Shown here: positions 61,019 through 64,000 of the stretch, piece after piece
Layout of the letters: each line of letters opens with the position of its first letter
How positions within the stretch are numbered: the stretch's first letter is position 1
NCBI GenBank assembly: GCA_964035575.1
Contig: OZ037877.1
Coordinates: forward strand, 1,364,001 to 1,428,000
Reading direction: 5' to 3'
DNA: 64,000 bases
Source: Rhynchopus sp. YZ270_cl-10
Lineage: Eukaryota > Euglenozoa > Diplonemea > Diplonemida > Diplonemidae
Made by a program: the position numbers and the translations under genes
Notes under the pieces: model-generated
What the model saw: the letters and a program-made list of their open reading frames with translations, nothing else
The model's database searches: none
Told to the model about the DNA's origin: nothing

Positions 61019-61090
61019 TGCACTTACCGGGAGTCGAACCCGGGCCGCTCGCTTGGAAGGCGAGAATACTAACCGTTATACCATAAGTGC
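61019..61090 (-). tRNA. tRNA-Gly(TCC)
   Basis: Acceptor GCACTTA/TAAGTGC, loop CTTCCAA. Confidence 0.95.
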
Positions 61091-61181
61091 TGTTACTTTC
61101 ATGCAAAGTGTTTTCTTTGTGGGGGGCAATTTCAAAATAAAAAAAATTTGAAATTGTTCAAATTGCCCAAAAAAAGAAGCA

Positions 61182-61254
61182 ACCGTGGCAGGACTCGAAC
61201 CTGCAACCGCCTGATCCGTGGTCAGGCGCTCTTCCATTGAGCCACACGGTCCAT
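61182..61254 (-). tRNA. tRNA-Arg(ACG), encodes C33
   Basis: Acceptor GACCGTG/CACGGTT, anticodon stem CCTGA/TCAGG, loop CCACGGA. Ends approximate by one base. Confidence 0.92.
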
Positions 61255-61338
61255 GTCTTTAGGCAATAGTATTTTTTATGTGGCCTGCATATTTTTGGAG
61301 TTGGAAAAAATGAAAATGGTTGATTGCACAGCTAAAAA

Positions 61339-61410
61339 AGCGGTTACCGAGAATTGAACTCGGGTCTCCCGTGCCACAAACGGGTGTTCTAACCACTAAA
61401 CCATAACCGC
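61339..61410 (-). tRNA. tRNA-His(GTG)
   Basis: Acceptor GCGGTTA/TAACCGC, loop TTGTGGC. Confidence 0.94.
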
Positions 61411-61526
61411 TTGAATATTCCCACTTATTGGGATCTCAGAAAGGGTTTTATTTCCTGGGATATTGTGAAATATTTTTCAAACATGCAACGAGCGGCAACT
61501 CGAGCACAATTTCGACTAATATCGTA

Positions 61527-61597
61527 GCGTAATTGGTCTAGTGGTAGAATGGCCCCCCGCCACGGGGTCGGCCCGGGTTCGATTCCCGGATTACGCA
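61527..61597 (+). tRNA. tRNA-Gly(GCC), encodes C33
   Basis: Acceptor GCGTAAT/ATTACGC, anticodon stem GCCCC/GGGGT, loop CCGCCAC. Confidence 0.93.
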
Positions 61598-61937
61598 CTC
61601 TCTTTTTGCGTTTGGCAAAAGCAAAACAATATGTTTCGGACAGTTTCAGGTCGGTCACAAACTCGTTCAAAACGAAAAAGTGGAAATGATATGTACTCTT
61701 TCTTGCGTAAGGATTATTAGTAGAGAAAAAAATTTCTTGTCTGATGATACGGGTTTTTGCTCGACATAGTTTGCGAGTAAGTCAGTTCGGTCACAACTTC
61801 CATCACAATTGCAAAAAAAATTGGGACTACAACATGTTCATAAACCCAACCTGACTTACATGTTTATTTCTTCACAAAATTCCCAGTAAATAAACATGCA
61901 CATCAGTATGGCCGGTGCGCTGGTCAGAGACATCACG
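61598..61937. other. Spacer, no supported gene
   Basis: AT-rich; nothing recognised. Confidence 0.5.
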
Positions 61938-62230
61938 TTTGCGGGCCAACCCCTCTGTGCGCCCGATTAGGAACCCCCCTGTGCGCCCGATTAGGGACCC
62001 CCCTGTGCGCCCGGTTAGCTTTACCCCCCTGTGCGCCCGATTAGGAATATCCCCCTGTGCGCCCGATAAGCTTACCCCCCTGTGCGCCCGATTAGGAACC
62101 CCCCTGTGCGCCCGATTAGCTTACCCCCCTGTGCGCCCGATTAGGAACCCCCCTGTGCGCCCGATTAGCTTACCCCCCTGTGCGCCCGATTAGGAATATC
62201 CCCCTGTGCGCCCGATTAGGAACCACTCTG
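61938..62230. repeat. Imperfect GC-rich tandem repeat (CCCCCTGTGCGCCCGATTAG)
   Basis: About 13 units of 20-27 bp with variable linkers (GGAAC, CTTAC, GGAATAT). Codon-like reading (CARLGTPL) is a by-product. Confidence 0.85.
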
Positions 62231-62238
62231 TGCACCTA

Positions 62239-62490
62239 CCTAGTCACTGTGACCAGGTGCCCCTACTAATATGCCTTACCAATATGGCCTGGGCTGTGGT
62301 ATGTCGGGTGTACTACATGCTGGGACCTAAAGAGGAACCACATGCTGGAACACGGCTTTAAGCCCCCACCCATTTCAGCTGTGGTTCCTACTGTGCCCAG
62401 TCACTGTGACCAGGTGCCTGGTCAGATCTGACCAGGTACCCTTACTAATATGCCTGACCAATATGGCCAGGGGTGGTATGTCGGGTGCAC
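62239..62490. repeat. Direct repeat of about 75 bp, two copies
   Basis: AGTCACTGTGACCAGGTGCC, CTAATATGCC and GGTATGTCGGGTG blocks occur at about 62240-62312 and again at about 62399-62490, the second with an inserted CTGGTCAGATCTGACCAG palindrome. Confidence 0.75.
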
Positions 62491-62718
62491 AAGGGAGTTT
62501 CACGATGGGTTATCTTATGCACAGGTACAGTGGATGTAGAAAACCCACAAACCCATTGTGTGTGGGTTTTCTGGCATAGGACTGTATGGAAAGTGCACGG
62601 GTCCACCACAGTACAACCAGTCATGCACCAAGGGACACTGGCTGTTTTATCACTTTTTGAACTTTTTTAGACACTGCCAAACCTTCTCCATAATCTGAGA
62701 TCTTGGGAAACAAGATAA
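62491..62718. other. Spacer, no supported gene
   Basis: Mixed composition; nothing recognised. Confidence 0.4.
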
Positions 62719-62790
62719 GCTCGCGTGGCGCAATGGAAGCGCGTCGGTTCCCGACGCCGGAGGTTGCGGGTTCGATCCCCGCCGCGAGTA
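62719..62790 (+). tRNA. tRNA-Arg(CCG), encodes C33
   Basis: Acceptor GCTCGCG/CGCGAGT, anticodon stem TCGGT/GCCGG with two T-G pairs, loop TCCCGAC. Short D loop. Confidence 0.85.
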
Positions 62791-62927
62791 CTTTTTATTC
62801 ATTCCAAAATATTTTTAGATTTCCTTCTTCTCAGAGATTTCTTGTCACAAAACTTTGCCAAATTGAAAATTCAGAAATGCGAAAATATCAAAAAACAGCT
62901 CCGAAATTTGAAAGCAATCAAAAAGGA

Positions 62928-62999
62928 TTCCCCCTCCGGGGTTTGAACCCGGGTCGCCTGGGTGAAAGCCAGGTATACTAACCACTGTACTAAAGGGGA
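62928..62999 (-). tRNA. tRNA-Glu(TTC)
   Basis: Acceptor TCCCCTT/AGGGGGA, loop CTTTCAC. Confidence 0.95.
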
Positions 63000-63097
63000 G
63001 GTGATACTTAGGCACAATCCAAAAAGGGTACTTTTGTGCAAGCTACACGGAGTTTCAAACGAAAAAAAAAATTAAAAATGAAAATCCAAAAAGACAA

Positions 63098-63169
63098 GGG
63101 CTCGGCGGGGAATTGAACCCCGGACCTCTCGCACCCTAAGCGAGAATCATGCCACTAGACCACCGAGCC
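63098..63169 (-). tRNA. tRNA-Pro(AGG)
   Basis: Acceptor GGCTCGG/CCGAGCC, loop TTAGGGT. Confidence 0.95.
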
Positions 63170-63283
63170 ACGAATTCTCTCGCATTCTCTTCGTAACGCG
63201 GCCATATGTTTCCATCATTCCTTGTGTGTGTTTTCGTTTTGAATAAGGTCCCCATGTAAATGCTGTCTTCGCTAACAATCAGA

Positions 63284-63356
63284 TCCTCCTTGGCGCAGTC
63301 GGTAGCGCGTCAGGCTGTTAACCTGCAGGTCGTTGGTTCGAACCCAACAGGAGGAG
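63284..63356 (+). tRNA. tRNA-Asn(GTT)
   Basis: Second copy, identical to 57731-57803. Confidence 0.95.
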
Positions 63357-63612
63357 ATTTTTCATTTTTTTGAGTTTTTGACTCTATTTTTTAATTTTGA
63401 GCTAAAAATCCACATTGTGTGTCATCTTGATGTTGGAACTATTTTTCAGGATTTCCAAGGTTGTCCCACCAAAAAAACCAAACATCTTTGGATGCTGACA
63501 TAACTTGAAGATTCTTGACCTGAAGATAAAACAGATTTTGTCAGGTTTTTTTTTTGAGTTTGAAAAAGTTCAGAACAGAATGAAAAAAGGGATCGATGCA
63601 GTGTATAAAAAA
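63357..63612. other. Spacer, no supported gene
   Basis: AT-rich; nothing recognised. Confidence 0.5.
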
Positions 63613-63694
63613 CGCGAACGGCAAGGTTCGAACTTGCGCATGCAGAGCACACTCGCTTAGCAGGCGAGCCCCGTAACCACTTGGGTACGTCCGC
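63613..63694 (-). tRNA. tRNA-Ser(GCT)
   Basis: Class II; acceptor GCGGACG/CGTTCGC, loop CTGCTAA. Confidence 0.95.
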
Positions 63695-63913
63695 TTAATT
63701 ACCTGTCAGTACTTAGGACGAAGCTTGTACTTTGTTTAACGACACGTTAGTGATCACTTGCGTGGTCACCAAAAATCATCGCAATTGTGACCACCAAAAA
63801 AAATTTTTGGGCACGATTTCGCACGATGGCGGGCTCATTGCACGACGGCCGACACACCATGTTTTCTCACAAATAAAAAAAATCCAGAAAAATTCAGGTA
63901 TCAATACAAAAAG

Positions 63914-63986
63914 CACCTCCCGCGGGGCTCGAACCCGCGACCACAAGGTTAAGGGCCTTGCGCTCTACCGACTGAGCTAGGGAGGC
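63914..63986 (-). tRNA. tRNA-Lys(CTT), encodes C33
   Basis: Second copy of the gene at 58803; anticodon stem CAAGG/CCTTG, loop CCCTTAA. Discriminator G. Confidence 0.94.
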
Positions 63987-64000
63987 TCATATTAACTTAA

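Overview
This window is nuclear DNA of a euglenozoan, most like a diplonemid. The identification rests on eleven spliced-leader (SL) RNA genes. Each has a 39-nt exon ending in CAGTTTCTGTACTTCATTG followed by a GTATGG donor, which is the euglenozoan SL signature; the first half of the exon resembles the Diplonema leader as I remember it. Supporting signs are a tRNA-Tyr gene with an 11-nt intron (the length known in trypanosomes), a tektin gene (flagellate), and protein genes on one strand with polypyrimidine-AG tracts just before their start codons, as expected for trans-splicing.

Layout. 1-8000: four same-strand protein genes: the 3' end of a tektin, a small multi-pass membrane protein, a leucine-rich-repeat protein, and a PH-PX-FH1-FH2 formin with two short cis-introns (107 and 44 nt). 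8233-10264: 254 perfect copies of an 8-bp unit. 10324-23921: two recent copies of one non-LTR retrotransposon (RT, restriction-like endonuclease, OTU-type protease), the first flanked by an 81-bp target-site duplication, plus a 3' fragment of a related element and simple repeats. 23921-26502: tRNA and 5S rRNA genes and a conserved unassigned RNA. 27020-30424: a 172-bp satellite with four-monomer higher-order repeats, a 262-bp tandem repeat and a small inverted-repeat transposon.

30541-55019 is a tandem segmental duplication. Each copy carries SL RNA genes, U6, 7SL, an unidentified RNA of about 325 nt and, on the opposite strand, U2. Copy A has taken in a 5.2-kb retrotransposon whose empty site survives in copy B. 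Copy B has amplified a 401-bp repeat to nine units. 55020-56974 holds U5, U1 and two 5S genes. 57058-63986 holds 28 tRNA genes on both strands.

The genes form a near-complete kit of spliceosomal, trans-splicing, SRP and translation RNAs. Two upstream promoter elements sort them. A CATGCTTCCC-like box ends exactly 42 nt before the RNA start of every SL gene and of U1, U2 and U5. A different block of about 37 bp ends 24 nt before U6, 7SL and the unassigned RNA. About ten tRNA genes encode C instead of the near-universal T at position 33.

All calls come from reading the sequence by eye. No database search or folding program was run.
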